64,000 bases of DNA from Plotosus lineatus (Eukaryota > Chordata > Actinopteri > Siluriformes > Plotosidae). Position 1 is the stretch's first letter, and each line of letters opens with the position of its first letter. The position numbers were made by a program, and so were the translations under genes. Positions 10,270-21,079 of the stretch are shown here, in pieces. The DNA lies in assembly GCA_024760905.1 (NCBI GenBank), contig CM045729.1, forward strand, positions 1,382,501 to 1,446,500. The letters run 5' to 3'. The notes under the pieces are model-generated. The model worked only from the letters and a program-made list of their open reading frames with translations. It had not been told where the DNA came from and made no database searches.

Positions 10270-11694
10270 CAAACCAGATTTCAAAAACGTTGGAACACTA
10301 TATAAATTGTGAATAAAAACTGAATGCAATGATGTGGAAATGCCAAATGTCAATATTTTATTCCAAATAGAACAGAGATGACAGGGTCAAAAGTTTAAAC
10401 TGAGAAAATGCATAATTTTAAGCGAAAAATATGTTGATTTTAAATTTCATGGTGTCAACAAATCTCAAAAAAGTTGGGACAAGGCGATTTCGCCCCACTG
10501 TGAGGCATCACCTCTTTTTCTGACAACAGTCTGCAAACGTCTGGGGATCGAGGAGACAAGTTTCTCAAGTTTAGAAATAGGAATACTGTCCCATTCTTTT
10601 CTAATCCAGGACAAGCTGGCCATTTCAATACCAGGATCGTCTTCCTACGCAGCCATGATGTTGTAATTAATGCTGCATGTGGTCTGGCATTATCATCTTG
10701 AAAAATATAAGGTCTTCTCTGAAAGAGACAACGTCTGGTGGAGCACATGTTGTTCTAGAACCTGAATATACCTTTCTGCATTGATGGTGCCCTTCCAGAT
10801 GTGCAAGCTGCCCATGCCACACACACACACACTCATGCAACCCAATAGCATCATAGATGCAGGCTTCTCAACTGAGCGCTGATGACAACTTGGGTTGTCC
10901 TTGTCCTCTTTAGTGTGGATGACATGGCGTCCTGGTTTTCCATAAAGAACTTCGAATCGTGATTTGTCTGACCACAGTTTTCCACTTTGCCATGCTCCAT
11001 TTTAAATGACCCCTGGCCCAGAGAAAACGCCTGTGCTTCTGGGTCCTGTTTAGAAATGGCTTCTACTTTGTACTGTAGAGTTTCAGCTGGTGATGGCGGA
11101 TGGCACGGTGGATTATGTTCACCGACAATGGTTTCTGGAAGTATTGCTGAGCACATTCTGTGATTTCCCTTACAGTAGCATTCCTGTTTGTGGTGCAGTG
11201 CCGTTTAAGGGCCCAAAGATCACCGGCATCCGGTATGGTTTTTCAGCCTTGACCCTTACGCACAGAGATTATTCCAGATTGATGATATGTACTGTAGATG
11301 ATGATAACTTCAAACTCTGCAATTTTTTGCTGGGAAACACCTTTCTGATATTGCTTCACTATCTTTCTGCACAGCATTGGGAGAATTGATAATCCTCTAC
11401 CCATCTTCACTTCTGAGTGACACTGCCACTCTGAGAAGCTTCCTTTTGTACTCAGTCATGTGGCCAATGGACCTCATTAGTTGTAATTGGTCTTCCAGCT
11501 GTTTGTTATAAGTGCATTTGACTTTTTCAGCCTCTTATTACTACCTGTCCCAACTTTTTGAGATTTGTTGACACCACGAAATTTAAAATCAACATATTTC
11601 CCTGTTAAATATTGAAATTTGGCACTTGACACATCATTGCATTCAGTTATATTCACAATGTGTTTAGAGTCACTTTTTTTTGGAATCCGGTTTG
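10270..11694 (-). mobile_element. Tc1-type DNA transposon, long inverted repeats
   Basis: A 1.43-kb element flanked by TA dinucleotides (10268-10269 and 11695-11696). Its ends CAAACCAGATT and AATCCGGTTTG are inverted. The inverted repeats run about 210 bp inward (AAATTTCATGGTGTCAACAA at the left matches the complement of TTGTTGACACCACGAAATTT at the right), as in Tc1-family elements with long repeats. The transposase lies on the minus strand and is decayed. A second copy starts at 38043 on the opposite strand. Confidence 0.85.
10455..11340 (-). pseudogene. Tc1 transposase remnant (DD34E type)
   Basis: Minus-strand frames keep a diverged helix-turn-helix part (KLSSSTVH near 11310), a middle part (10851-11156; SLGQGSFKMEHGKVENCGQT, where the first catalytic Asp region lies) and a C-terminal part (10455-10748) with IFQDDNARPHAA and LKWPACPG. 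These match Tc1/mariner DDE transposases, which cut and paste the element at TA sites. Several stops and frameshifts separate the parts. The ending CRLLSEKEVMPHSGAK corresponds to the family C-terminus in a shifted frame. Confidence 0.7.
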
Positions 11695-11699
11695 TAATA

Positions 11700-12292
11700 A
11701 TGCCGAACTGAACTGAAAATTCTTTTAAGATTCTGGCCTGGAACGACTATCATCCATGCGTTTGCATGATAAATCCATTCCCATGGAAACACAAAAACAA
11801 TTTGAATTGTGGAAACTCCAAAATAACAGTAGGTACAAGTACACATTACATACGAATGGATGGATGGACAAATGGATGGATGGATAGTTGGACAGACAGA
11901 CCTGCTGATGACTGCAATCCTCTGAATCATAGGTTGGACACACAAGGTTGAAGAGATGCGCTCAGATATAAAGTCTTGAATGCTTGTGTGAATGGGCAGC
12001 GATTTCAGGGTGTTGTCCTTGTACAGTGTTGGTGCTCATGAATGCCAGTCAAGTATGATCTGTACTTGGATTCACTTCCTGATTAAGTTCGGCTGACTTC
12101 AGAATACTACAGAGCAAAGTTAGAGCAACCGTTACTTTAAAAGTTAATGGAAACTTGGAAATAAAACAACGTGTTGAGTTCCTGCTATAGAGAGGTGAGC
12201 ATTTCTCTCATTTTTATCTCAGAGGAGCGAAGACTAGGCCTGTTCTTCACAGTTAGATCATGCATAGAAATTAGTCTAGGAGAGAGAGAGAG

Positions 12293-12358
<66 letters not shown>

Positions 12359-12517
12359 TAGATAGTTTCAGTTGTTCTCGTTGGTGGATTTCCTCCGGGT
12401 ACTTCAGTTTCCTCCCACCGTCCAAACATATGCACATTAGATTAAACTGTCTGTTCCTCCGGCCACTAATACTACTGCTCCTGACTCTCATTATACCACG
12501 CCTACAATTACCATTGT
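11700..12517. other. Gap with (GGAT)n-like, (GA)n and a SINE-3 scrap
   Basis: No gene is supported. A short GGAT-rich stretch lies at about 11853-11895 and a (GA)n tract with G interruptions at about 12280-12355. A short plus-strand SINE-3 piece lies at about 12375-12450 (TTTCCTCCGGGTACTTCAGT, then CCTCCCACCGTCC). Confidence 0.6.
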
Positions 12518-12673
12518 GGGGCCGGTGGTGTAGTGGTTCGGGTGCTGCACTCATGATCGGGAGGTTGTGAGTTCAAATCCCAGTGAGACCCCCACTGTGC
12601 TTAGACCCTTGGGCAAAGTCTTAAGCATAAGTGTGCCTCTGTTCACCCAGTAGTATAAATGGGTACCAGTATA

Positions 12674-12722
<49 letters not shown>

Positions 12723-12840
12723 AACGTAACCTGCAAGGGATTAGCATCTCATCCAGGAGGAGTTGAACTCCTGGTTGCTTCATGGTATGGAAACTGGGGA
12801 TAAGGACTGGCCTGATGAGCAACTAGCATTAAGGGTAAGA
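12518..12840 (+). mobile_element. SINE-2 copy (tRNA-like head)
   Basis: The head has a Pol III A-box-like GGTGTAGTGGTTCGGGTGC and a B-box-like GTTCAAATCC at 12571-12580, typical of tRNA-derived SINEs. The body contains TGTGCCTCTGTTCACCCAG, AGGAGGAGTTGAACTCCTGG and GGCCTGATGAGCAACTAGC. A (TA)n tract at about 12670-12718 has expanded inside it. Other copies lie at 49776-50070 and 50748-51020. It should be silent without LINE help; the partner LINE is not evident. Confidence 0.75.
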
Positions 12841-12854
12841 GTTTTATTATTATT

Positions 12855-13257
<403 letters not shown>

Positions 13258-13440
13258 CCACATTCTACAGCATTTGGCAGACACTTATCCATAGCAACTT
13301 ACAATTATCATTTTTATACAACTTGAGCAATTGAGGGTTAAGGGCCTTCCTCAAGGGCCCAACATTGGTGACAATTGAACCGCTGACCTTGGGATCAGTT
13401 TCCCGTCACATTATCCACGGATCCAGCACTGCCAGGCACA
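13258..13440 (+). repeat. Dispersed fish repeat fragment
   Basis: CATTTGGCAGACACTTATCC, then TTATACAACTTGAGCAATTG and AAGGGCCCAACATTGG, is a pattern seen widely in fish genomes. A shorter piece of it occurs at about 9630-9690. The family is not identified; there is no coding capacity. Confidence 0.5.
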
Positions 13441-13565
13441 GACACAAACACACATGCAGCACTCCAGTCTGTATACGACTGTGTTCGATATCTGATTTAA
13501 AGACAATTTATGTTCCCCATCAGTCTCATGGTAATATTATATTCATAGTAAACGGTACTGACTGT

Positions 13566-13939
13566 GGGACAGTGGTGGTCTAGTGGTATAGGGCGCAGGA
13601 TCGCTGATCCAAAGGTTGGGGGTTCGAGTCCCACTCTCCACAAGGTTGTCACTGCCCCCCCACCCCCCCCCCACCCCCCACCCCAGTGCAGCTAACTGGG
13701 TTATCAAAGGCGGGCCATGTCTGTCACTGTCTATGGTGAGAGGTTGATGTAAAAGAACCATTGCTGACTTTCGTAAAGAGGAGCTGCAAAGCCGTCAGCG
13801 TGTTTCTGTCCCTTGCTAAAAAGGGTTGTGACAGGAAGAGCATCCGACGTAAAAACCTCTGCCAAATCAAACGTGCGAATCAGATGATTCACTGTGGCGA
13901 CTCCCGAGTAAAAGGGAAAAAGCCGAAAGGAAGACAGAC
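13566..13939 (+). mobile_element. SINE-1 copy: tRNA-like head plus RTE-derived body
   Basis: The head has GTGGTCTAGTGGTATAGGGC (A-box region) and a perfect B-box GGTTCGAGTCC at 13621-13631. The body carries GGGTTGTGACAGGAAGAGCA, GTAAAAACCTCTGCCAAATC and GATTCACTGTGGCGACTCCC, which match the 5' and 3' ends of the RTE LINE found here. Imperfect direct repeats AGTAAACGGTACTGACTGT (13547-13565) and AGTAAATGGTACTGACTGT (13940-13958) flank it, proving insertion as a unit. A long A run (about 13961-13980) and a C run (about 14017-14033) follow outside the TSD. Confidence 0.88.
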
Positions 13940-14016
13940 AGTAAATGGTACTGACTGTAAAAAAAAAAAAAAAAAAAAAACAGACAGACAGTTGAGACAT
14001 CATACTGGCATGTCAC

Positions 14017-14047
<31 letters not shown>

Positions 14048-14211
14048 AGAAAGAAAAAAGCCGGGTGGGTTAACAGGATGCAGGATGTTCACCATCTGTG
14101 GAACATATGCAACTGTTTATCAACCAGCAGCTATAACATACAGTAGATTTATAGATGGACGTGGCTTTGGATTAAATGGAAATTTCTTATAAACTAAAAT
14201 ATTATTATTGA

Positions 14212-14500
14212 TGGGAAGCACAGTTGTGTGGTGATCACATGTCTGCCTGACAGCAGGAAGGTCCTGGGTTTGAGTCTTGGGCTTGACGAGGGGATTTCTG
14301 TGTGGTATATTTTTGCTTGTGTTGGAGGTACTCTGAATTCCTTCCACAGTCTAAAGACATACAGCGTAGACTAACTGCCTGTTCCAAATTGCCCCTGGGT
14401 ATGAGTGTGAATGGTTGGGTGTGCATCTTTGCCTGGCGATGGACTCGCAAACTGTTCAGGGTGAGCCAACCTTTGCCTAGAGTAAGTTGAGATCCACAAC
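14212..14500 (+). mobile_element. SINE-3 copy, near full length
   Basis: The head contains GTGTGGTGATCACATGTCTG and a B-box-like GGGTTTGAGTC, which suggests a tRNA origin. The body has TTTCTGTGTGGTATATTTTT, CACAGTCTAAAGACATACAG and GGCGATGGACTCGCAAACTG. This is the commonest short repeat of the window, with pieces also near 2888, 14925, 23020, 35740, 37255, 37955, 45693, 50165, 52395, 53345, 56625 and 60485. Confidence 0.65.
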
Positions 14501-14924
14501 CCTAGTAGAAGTAAGCTGCTAAAACAGCTGCCAAAACAGCCACCAAAACCTGGTACTGCCGTGACCATCAATACTGTTTCTCCTGTCCTTCATCAGACAG
14601 TGTCTCAGATCCTTCTCATCTGAAATCCTGTCTGCCTTCAACTCCAGATCTTGACCAGTTCACCTACCAGGAAACCAGATGGATTAACCCAGAAAACGAT
14701 GCCTTCACCACCACACCACCTGAACAGGAAGTTCAAGGGTAGGATGCTATTCATCAATTTAGATTCAGTTTCAGTGCCAAGTTGATCTCTAAGTGCACAG
14801 CCTCAGCATCACCGTGCGCAAAGCTGAAGAGAACATCAGAACTCTCTCCACTATAATCACAGCCAAAACATTTGCACCAAGTACTGACCCAAAGTGAACA
14901 GACATTGTTTTTCTTCACCACTCA
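14501..14924. other. Gap without recognised gene
   Basis: No convincing ORF or repeat family. The strip 14560-14720 reads loosely like a degraded LINE coding region on the plus strand, but no catalytic motif is left. Confidence 0.4.
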
Positions 14925-15240
14925 ATCTTACAAGGGTTGCAGAGAGATGCAAGAGCCTATCATATCCAGCTCTGAGTGAGTTTGAGGTACAGCTTGAACA
15001 GCTTGCTGCATTCACCACATGACCAAAACAAATGCAGCCGTTCACACTCACACCTAGGGGCAATTTGAAACAGCCAACTAGCCTAATGTGCATGTCTTTG
15101 GACTGTGGGGGGAACTGGAGTACCCGCAAACACAGGGAGAACATGCAACAAAAAGAACATTATCGCCATGCATGCAACTTGAACCCAAGACCTTCTCGCT
15201 GTGAGGTGAATGTGCTCACTACTTTTTCAATGTACCGCCA
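14925..15240 (-). mobile_element. SINE-3 copy, partial
   Basis: Contains TAATGTGCATGTCTTTGGAC, GGAGTACCCGCAAACACAGG and CTTCTCGCTGTGAGGTGAAT, the minus-strand form of SINE-3. The left part, toward 14925, is diverged. Confidence 0.55.
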
Positions 15241-15390
15241 CGAAAACAAACTCTATATGTAATATTCACCTCCGAATATTCAGGTGTGTGAATCAAATGA
15301 CTCTCCTGTAAGATGTGGAGAACACCAGCAAGCAAATCTGACTGTGGATTTGGTTGTGTAACTTATCACACACTCCGTAATGACTTTTTA

Positions 15391-15480
<90 letters not shown>

Positions 15481-15895
15481 TCTGTGTGTGTGTATGTGTG
15501 TGAGAGAGAGAGAGAGAGAGAGAAATAGAGTGTGTCTGTGAGAGTGTGAGAGAGAGAGAGTGTGTGTGTGTGTGTGTATTATGGGTCCACTTGACCCTGA
15601 GGGGTTAATGTGTGTGTTAGAACTAATTTAGCTTAATGATGCAGGAAAAGCTTTCGTTTGATGACAGAGTTCTTTGCCAAAGTGTTTGAACTTGTTTCTG
15701 ACACACAATTGGGACTGGTACATTACTATCGCACTCACATAATCCTGGATTACTGACTTTACACTCCTGAGAGATTGACTGGTGCAGCCACGCATTGCAC
15801 TAATGAACAAATTTAAAAAAGGTTTAGCCTTGGATGGGTATGAAGTAAAATCACTGCTAACAATATAAAGATTTTTTTATATATACAGTGGTATG
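15241..15895. other. Gap with (GT)n/(GA)n microsatellites
   Basis: GT and GA arrays fill about 15394-15578. The stretch from 15580 to 15893 holds no recognised gene or repeat. Confidence 0.6.
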
Positions 15896-16400
15896 AAAAA
15901 GTATCTGAACCTTTTGGAATTTCTCACATTTCTGCATAAAATCACCATCAAATGTGATCTGATCTTTGTCAAAATCACACAGATGAAAAAACACTGTCTG
16001 CTTTAACTAAAACCACATAAACATTTATAGGTTTTCATATTTTAATGAGGATAGCATGCAAACAATGACTGAAGGGGAGGAATAAGTAACTGAACCATCA
16101 CATTTAATATTTTGTACAACTTCTCTGAATGTCGATTGATGAACATCCAGACTTTTAGAGATGGTTTTGTATCCTTTCCCAGCTTTATATAAATCAACAA
16201 TTCTTGATCGCAGGTCTTCAGACAGCTCTTTTGAGCGAGCCATGGTGCACATCAGACAGTGCTTCTCATCAAGACAATTCTTACCAGGTGTGTGTTTTAT
16301 AGTGGGCAGGGCAGCTTTAAGCCACTCATCAGTGATTGGGCACACACCTGACTTAAATTGTTTTGTCATTCTGTCATTGTTTGCATGCTATCCTCATTAA
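15896..16400 (-). mobile_element. Tc1-type remnant with N-terminal transposase piece
   Basis: Begins after a TA (15894-15895) with CAGTGGTATGAAAAAGTATC, a Tc1-family terminal sequence. A minus-strand frame (to 16369) contains ELSEDLRSRIVDLYKAGKGY and KTISKSLDVHQSTFREVV, the first helix-turn-helix of a Tc1 transposase. The block AATGAGGATAGCATGCAAAC (from 16043) is repeated inverted near 16372-16397, so part of a subterminal inverted repeat closes the element. The right terminus and the catalytic domain are absent. Confidence 0.7.
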
Positions 16401-16402
16401 AT

Positions 16403-16945
16403 CCTCATCTATGGCAGTGAAACGTTTTCAACCTGCATGAGACAAGAGGCAAAGCTTAATGCGTACCACATGAGGTGCCTACATCGGATACTAGGCATCA
16501 CATGGAAAGACAAGATCACCAACTGTGACGTCCTCTGCAAAGCCAAATCCCTCTCAATCTTTGCCATACTGAGCCAGAGGCACCTGCGCTGGCGAGGACA
16601 TGTTAGGCATATGGACAAAGGTCGTCTCCCAAAAGACCTGCTGTTTGGACAATTAGTGGATGGTACTCGCCCAGTTGGCCACCCACAGCTGAGGTTCTCT
16701 GATGTCTGTAAAAGAAACCTCAAGTTAACCGGCATAGACATTGAGTCGTGGGAGTCTACATCACAGGATCACTCAACATGGAGAAGAACTGGGCATCAAA
16801 AGATCTGATGAGGAAAGACACGAGAGACAGAGGCAAAGGAGATTGAGGAGGAAGGCAACATGAAGTTTGGTGGCCAGTACAGAATTCGTCTACAGATAGT
16901 GCAGTAGGGACTGCCATTCCAGGATTGGGCTTTTTATCTATCACA
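16403..16945 (+). pseudogene. LINE reverse transcriptase C-terminal fragment
   Basis: Reads as the C-terminal region of a non-LTR reverse transcriptase: LNAYHMRCLHRILGITWKDK, RQRHLRWRGHVRHMDKGRL-like text (here SQRHLRWRGHVRHMDKGRL) and RPVGHPQLRFSDVCKRNL. The catalytic core is missing upstream, so it is a 5'-truncated scrap. It resumes after the RTE insertion at about 17788-17828. The family was not identified, but it is distinct from the RTE copies beside it. Confidence 0.6.
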
Positions 16946-16962
16946 GATGCTCCTCCAGTTCC

Positions 16963-17770
16963 TACAGAGGGATAAAGTTAATGAGCCATACGATGAAGTT
17001 ATGGGAAAGAATAGTGGAAGCTAGACTAAGGGCAGAGGTCAGCATTTGTGAACAACAGTTTGGTTTCATGCCAAGAAAGAGCACCACGGATGCAGTGTTT
17101 GCCTTGAGGATGTTAATAGAGAAGTACAGAGAAGGTCAGATGGAGCTGCATTGTGCCTTTGTGGATCTGGAGAAAGCATATGACAGGGTGCCGAGAGAGG
17201 AACTGTGGTATTGCATGAGAAAGTCTGGAGTGGCAGAGAAGTATGTTAGAGTGGTGCAGAAAAGTATCCGGTGTGATGTGTGATAGGAGAGTATCGGCAA
17301 GAATGAAAGGAAAAGTCTACAAGACGGTGATGAGGCCAGCGATGTTGTATGGTTTAGAAACAGTGGCTCTGGGGAAAAGACAGGAGGCAGAGCTGGAGGT
17401 AGAAGAGATGAAAATGTTGAGGTTCTCTTTGGGAGTAACAAGGATGGATACGATCAGGAATGAGTACATCAGAGGGACAGCACATGTGAAACGTTTTGGA
17501 GACAAAGTCAGAGAGGCTAGATTGAGATGGTTTGGACATGTACAGCGGAAGGATAGTGAGTGTATTGGTAGTAGGATGCTGAGGTTGGAACTACCAGGCA
17601 GAAGGCCTAGAGGAAGACCAAAGAGACGATTCATGAACGTGGTGAAGGAGGACATGAAGGCAGTTGGTGTAAGAGAAGAAGATGCAGAGGACAGGGTAAG
17701 ATGGAGGCGGATGGTTTGCTGTGGCGACTTCTGAAAGGAAAAGCCATAAGGAAAAGAAGAAGAAGAAGAA
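16963..17770 (+). mobile_element. RTE LINE insertion, 5'-truncated and internally deleted
   Basis: Flanked by a 17-bp direct repeat GATGCTCCTCCAGTTCC at 16946-16962 and 17771-17787. It starts within the reverse transcriptase (RGIKLMSHTMKLWERIVEAR) and runs to FVDLEKAYDRVPREELW. It then jumps near 17260, losing the catalytic FADD block, into the C-terminal region (17243-17734; ALGKRQEAELEVEEMKML, LPGRRPRGRPKRR) and the GAA tail. It is inserted into the unidentified LINE fragment that surrounds it. Confidence 0.85.
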
Positions 17771-17828
17771 GATGCTCCTCCAGTTCCACCTCATTATGGC
17801 GCAACCCATCTTCTTAGATGGACAGAGG

Positions 17829-17920
17829 CCAATATAATATAATATGATATAGTATAACATAATATAATCTAATCTAATATAATATAATATAATATAATAT
17901 AATATAATATAATATAATAC
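17829..17920. repeat. (ATAAT)n pentanucleotide array
   Basis: About 90 bases of TAATA units with a few substitutions. Confidence 0.85.
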
Positions 17921-17927
17921 AGTGTAT

Positions 17928-18295
17928 GGGGCAGTGGTAAAAGTGCTGGATCGCTCATCCTAGGGTTGGGGGTTTGAGTCCCACTCTTTACAAGGTTGTC
18001 ACTGTCCCCTCAGTGCAGCTAACTGGGTTAATAAAGGCCGGCCATGTCTCTCACTGTCTATGGTGAGAGGTTCATGTAAAAAGAACCATTGTTGACTTTC
18101 GTAAAGAGGAGCTGCAAAGCCGCCAGCTTGTTTCAGTCCCTTGCTAAAAGGGTTAGGTCAGGAAGGGCATCCGACAGAAAAACCTATGACAAATCGACTG
18201 TGTAAATCAATAATATGACTTCCATGAAGATGGAAGCAGGTTATTCACTGTGGCGACTCCCTGAAAGGAAACAGCCAAAAGGAAAAGAAGAAGAA
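17928..18295 (+). mobile_element. SINE-1 copy
   Basis: The head is somewhat decayed (GGGCAGTGGTAAAAGTGCTG; B-box-like GGTTTGAGTCC at 17971-17981). The body matches the other SINE-1 copies (GCAGCTAACTGGGTTAATAA, CTCACTGTCTATGGTGAGAG, GGGTTAGGTCAGGAAGGGCA, TGTGGCGACTCCCTGAAAGG) and ends in a GAA-type tail. An extra about 25 bases near 18210-18235 distinguish it from the copy at 13566. Confidence 0.82.
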
Positions 18296-18560
18296 CAAGT
18301 GCCTGCCCTCACGCCACTCCGAAGCCCAGATAAATGCAGAGGGGTGCGACAGGAAGGGTATCCGGTGTAAAACTTTTACCAGAATACAAAATGCAAACCA
18401 TAAAGACAAATGTCATACCGGATCAGTCGAGGCCCGGATTAACATCAACCGCTATCAGTGCTGTTAACCAACAGGGTGCTGGTGGAAATCGGACTACTGT
18501 TGGTCGAAGAAGGAGAGGTCGAAGAAGGAGAGGCAGGAGGCGTGACTGTAGGCAGAGAGA
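18296..18560 (+). mobile_element. RTE LINE 5'-end fragment
   Basis: Matches the 5' UTR and start of the RTE coding region: GATAAATGCAGAGGGGTGCG, GATCAGTCGAGGCCCGGATT, AACCAACAGGGTGCTGGTGG. It stops in the arginine-rich start of the polyprotein. This is the opposite end from that normally kept in truncated LINEs, so it may be another deletion derivative. Confidence 0.75.
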
Positions 18561-18749
18561 GATAATAAATATTATCCTGTTGAATTTCCAAATAGAATGA
18601 AATGAGAGTCACGTTATTACACAAAAGCTCTTCATGATGCTGGAGCAGAATATTTCTCAAATCTAATAGAAAATAACAAAAATTGTCAAAGTATTTATTG
18701 AATATTGTTGCATCATTAACCAGGAACAAGATCATAAACAAAATGTAAA
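18561..18749. other. Short AT-rich gap
   Basis: Nothing recognised. Confidence 0.4.
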
Positions 18750-20730
18750 AAACATCAATTTATAGCAGTGATAGTTTTATGAACTTCTTTCATGTTAAAA
18801 TTGAAAATATCAGAAAGAAATATTGATTCCCTAAACGTAAAGACATGCTTGTTAAGAACTAAAACAGTTATAATATATAAATAATAATATAACACCAGTA
18901 GATCTACAACTTGCTTGTTTTTGCTCCATTCAAAATACAGAACCAATCTCATTAATGTCCTCATCAATCATCAACCTGTGTTTGATATAGTTCCTCCATG
19001 TTTCTTTGAACAAATGTTATCAGAAGTGATCAATCCTTTATTAAATGTAATAAATGTTTCCCTCAGCACTGGTTATTTACCGAAATTCTTTAAATTAGCA
19101 GTTATCAAACATCTGATTAAAAAGCCTGTTCCTGACCTATATCAGCCATCCAACTATAGACTAACATCAACCCTCCCTTTTATCTCGAAGATCTTAGAAA
19201 AAGATGTAGTCCAGCAGTTATGTTCATATCTTTGTAGGAATGACATTCAGGAAATGTATCAATCAGGTTTTAATCCCCATCAAACCACAGAGACAACACT
19301 CATTAAGGTGTGAAATGACCTATCGGTGGCCTCCGACCACGGCTGTGTCTCCCTGCATGCGTTACTTGACCTTAGTGCAGCCTTTGACACTATTAAGCAC
19401 ATGATTCTCCTTGACAGATTAGAAAAAGTTGTTGGAGTTGAGGGAACTGCCCTCTCCTGGTTTAAATCTTATTTCATTGACTGTTCTTAGTTTGTAAATG
19501 TAAATGGGGATTTCTCTCTACGTTCTGTTGTTAAGTTTGGTGTTCCACAAGGTTCCTTGGTCCATTCCTATTTTCTCTATACTTGCTCCCTTTGGGTAAT
19601 ATAATTCGTGATCATGGTATTAACTTTCATTGTAATGCTGATGATACACAGTTATATAATTCAGCAAGGCCAGATGATTGACATCACCTTAATGAAATTG
19701 AGAAATGTGTAAAGGACCTTAGACACTGGATGCTTCCTAACTTCCTCCTTTTAATCTCTGATAAGACAGAAGTTCTTATACTTGGATCTCAGGCAGATAG
19801 AAATAAGGTTTCTGGTGATGCAGTAAGTTTGGATGGTGTTTCAGTCTTAATATGTGTAGCAGTAAAGGACCTTGGAGTGATTATTGATGCTGATCTTTCA
19901 TTTGAAGCTTATTTAGATGATAATACTCGGGTCGCCTTGTTTCATTCCAGGAGTGTTGTTAAAATAAGAAATATGATGTCACTGCATGATATGGAAAAAA
20001 TTGTTGATGCTTTTGTTACCTCGAGATTAGAATATTGTGATGCGTTACTGTCTGGATGTTCTAATAGGAGCATCAACAAGCTCCAGTTAGTGCCGAATGC
20101 AGCAGCGAGAGTCATTACTAGAACCAGAAGACACGAGCATATCACCCCGCCCTTATTTATACTGCACTGGCTCCCAGTTATATTTCGCATCGACTATAAA
20201 ATACTATTTTTAACCTATAAAGCACTTAATGGTCTCACGCCACATTATCTTAGTGAACTTTTTGTATTTATGATCTGACACACCCCCTTAGATCAAAGTG
20301 TGCTGGATGTTTAGTGATATCTCAAATAATGAAGCAGGGGCGGAGCTTCTCTTACAAAGCCCAACAATGATGGAATAACCTTCCAGTTAATGTTCGGGAC
20401 TCAGACACAGTCTCTGTTTTTAACGCCAGGATGAAAACTCACTTGTTTAGTGGAGCATTTAGTTAAAAGGCTTTTATTATGTAAAGGAGCAGATCTGGGG
20501 GTCTCAGGCATAGAAAGTTCTGGTGAACCGTGATGTTGGGATGCTGACACTCTTCCACTCTACACGCTTATCACTGTCAGTGGGGTGACTGATTGTCCCA
20601 GTGACACAGGTGTCCTCATATCCGTCTTCATTCTGGTTCTTTCTCTTTTAGTTCTGCTGCCATAGCCAGTTAGTCGGAGTCCCTGCTGCACTCAGAAATA
20701 ATAAAATCTTCTATTTCCATTACACTACTA

Positions 20731-20766
<36 letters not shown>

Positions 20767-21045
20767 CCAACTGGACCCCATTTTGGACTGTAATGAATTT
20801 CTCATATATGTTTTGTATCTTTTGGATCTGGTTTCCCCTCAGGGTTTCTTCTTCACATCTACTGAGGGAGTTTTTTTTATTTATTTATTTATTTTTTTTC
20901 CACAATCGCAGTGGGCGATGCCCATTATGCATGAGTAGGGGTTATAGAAAATTATTTTCTACTTTATCTCCTACTTTCACCATTTTACTGTGTAAAGCTT
21001 CCTCACGAAAATGTCAATTGTAACAATATAAATAAAACGTGAGTG
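18750..21045 (+). mobile_element. L2-clade LINE, 5'-truncated, decayed
   Basis: A plus-strand L2 element with reverse transcriptase remnants to about 20464 and a long 3' UTR that includes a (CT)n tract (about 20735-20762). It ends near AATATAAATAAAACGTG at about 21040. The 3' UTR pieces TCTACTGAGGGAGTTTTTTT and GTGTAAAGCTTCCTCACG recur inverted at 44935-45200. The endonuclease and ORF1 are absent. Confidence 0.75.
18920..20464 (+). pseudogene. L2 reverse transcriptase remnant
   Basis: Three blocks are in order. Fingers (18915-19313) contain KKPVPDLYQPSNYRLTSTLP and FISKILEKDVVQQL. The palm in broken frames (about 19320-19720) contains LDLSAAFDTI, GVPQGSL and NADDTQLY with both catalytic aspartates. 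The thumb and C-terminus (19730-20278) contain KDLGVIIDADLSFE, SRLEYCDALLSG, PNAAARVITRTRRHEHITP and YKALNGLTPHYLSELF. Frameshifts near 19310, 19590 and 20275 and several stops inactivate it. Confidence 0.78.
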
Positions 21046-21079
21046 TTTGTGTGTGTTTATAGCATGATGCTAATCTAAG

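Noticed and set aside
13566..13640. tRNA gene candidates at SINE heads (also 12518, 49776, 59876)
   Set aside because: A and B boxes are present but each is followed by the SINE body and repeated in many copies, so they are tRNA-derived heads and not tRNA genes.
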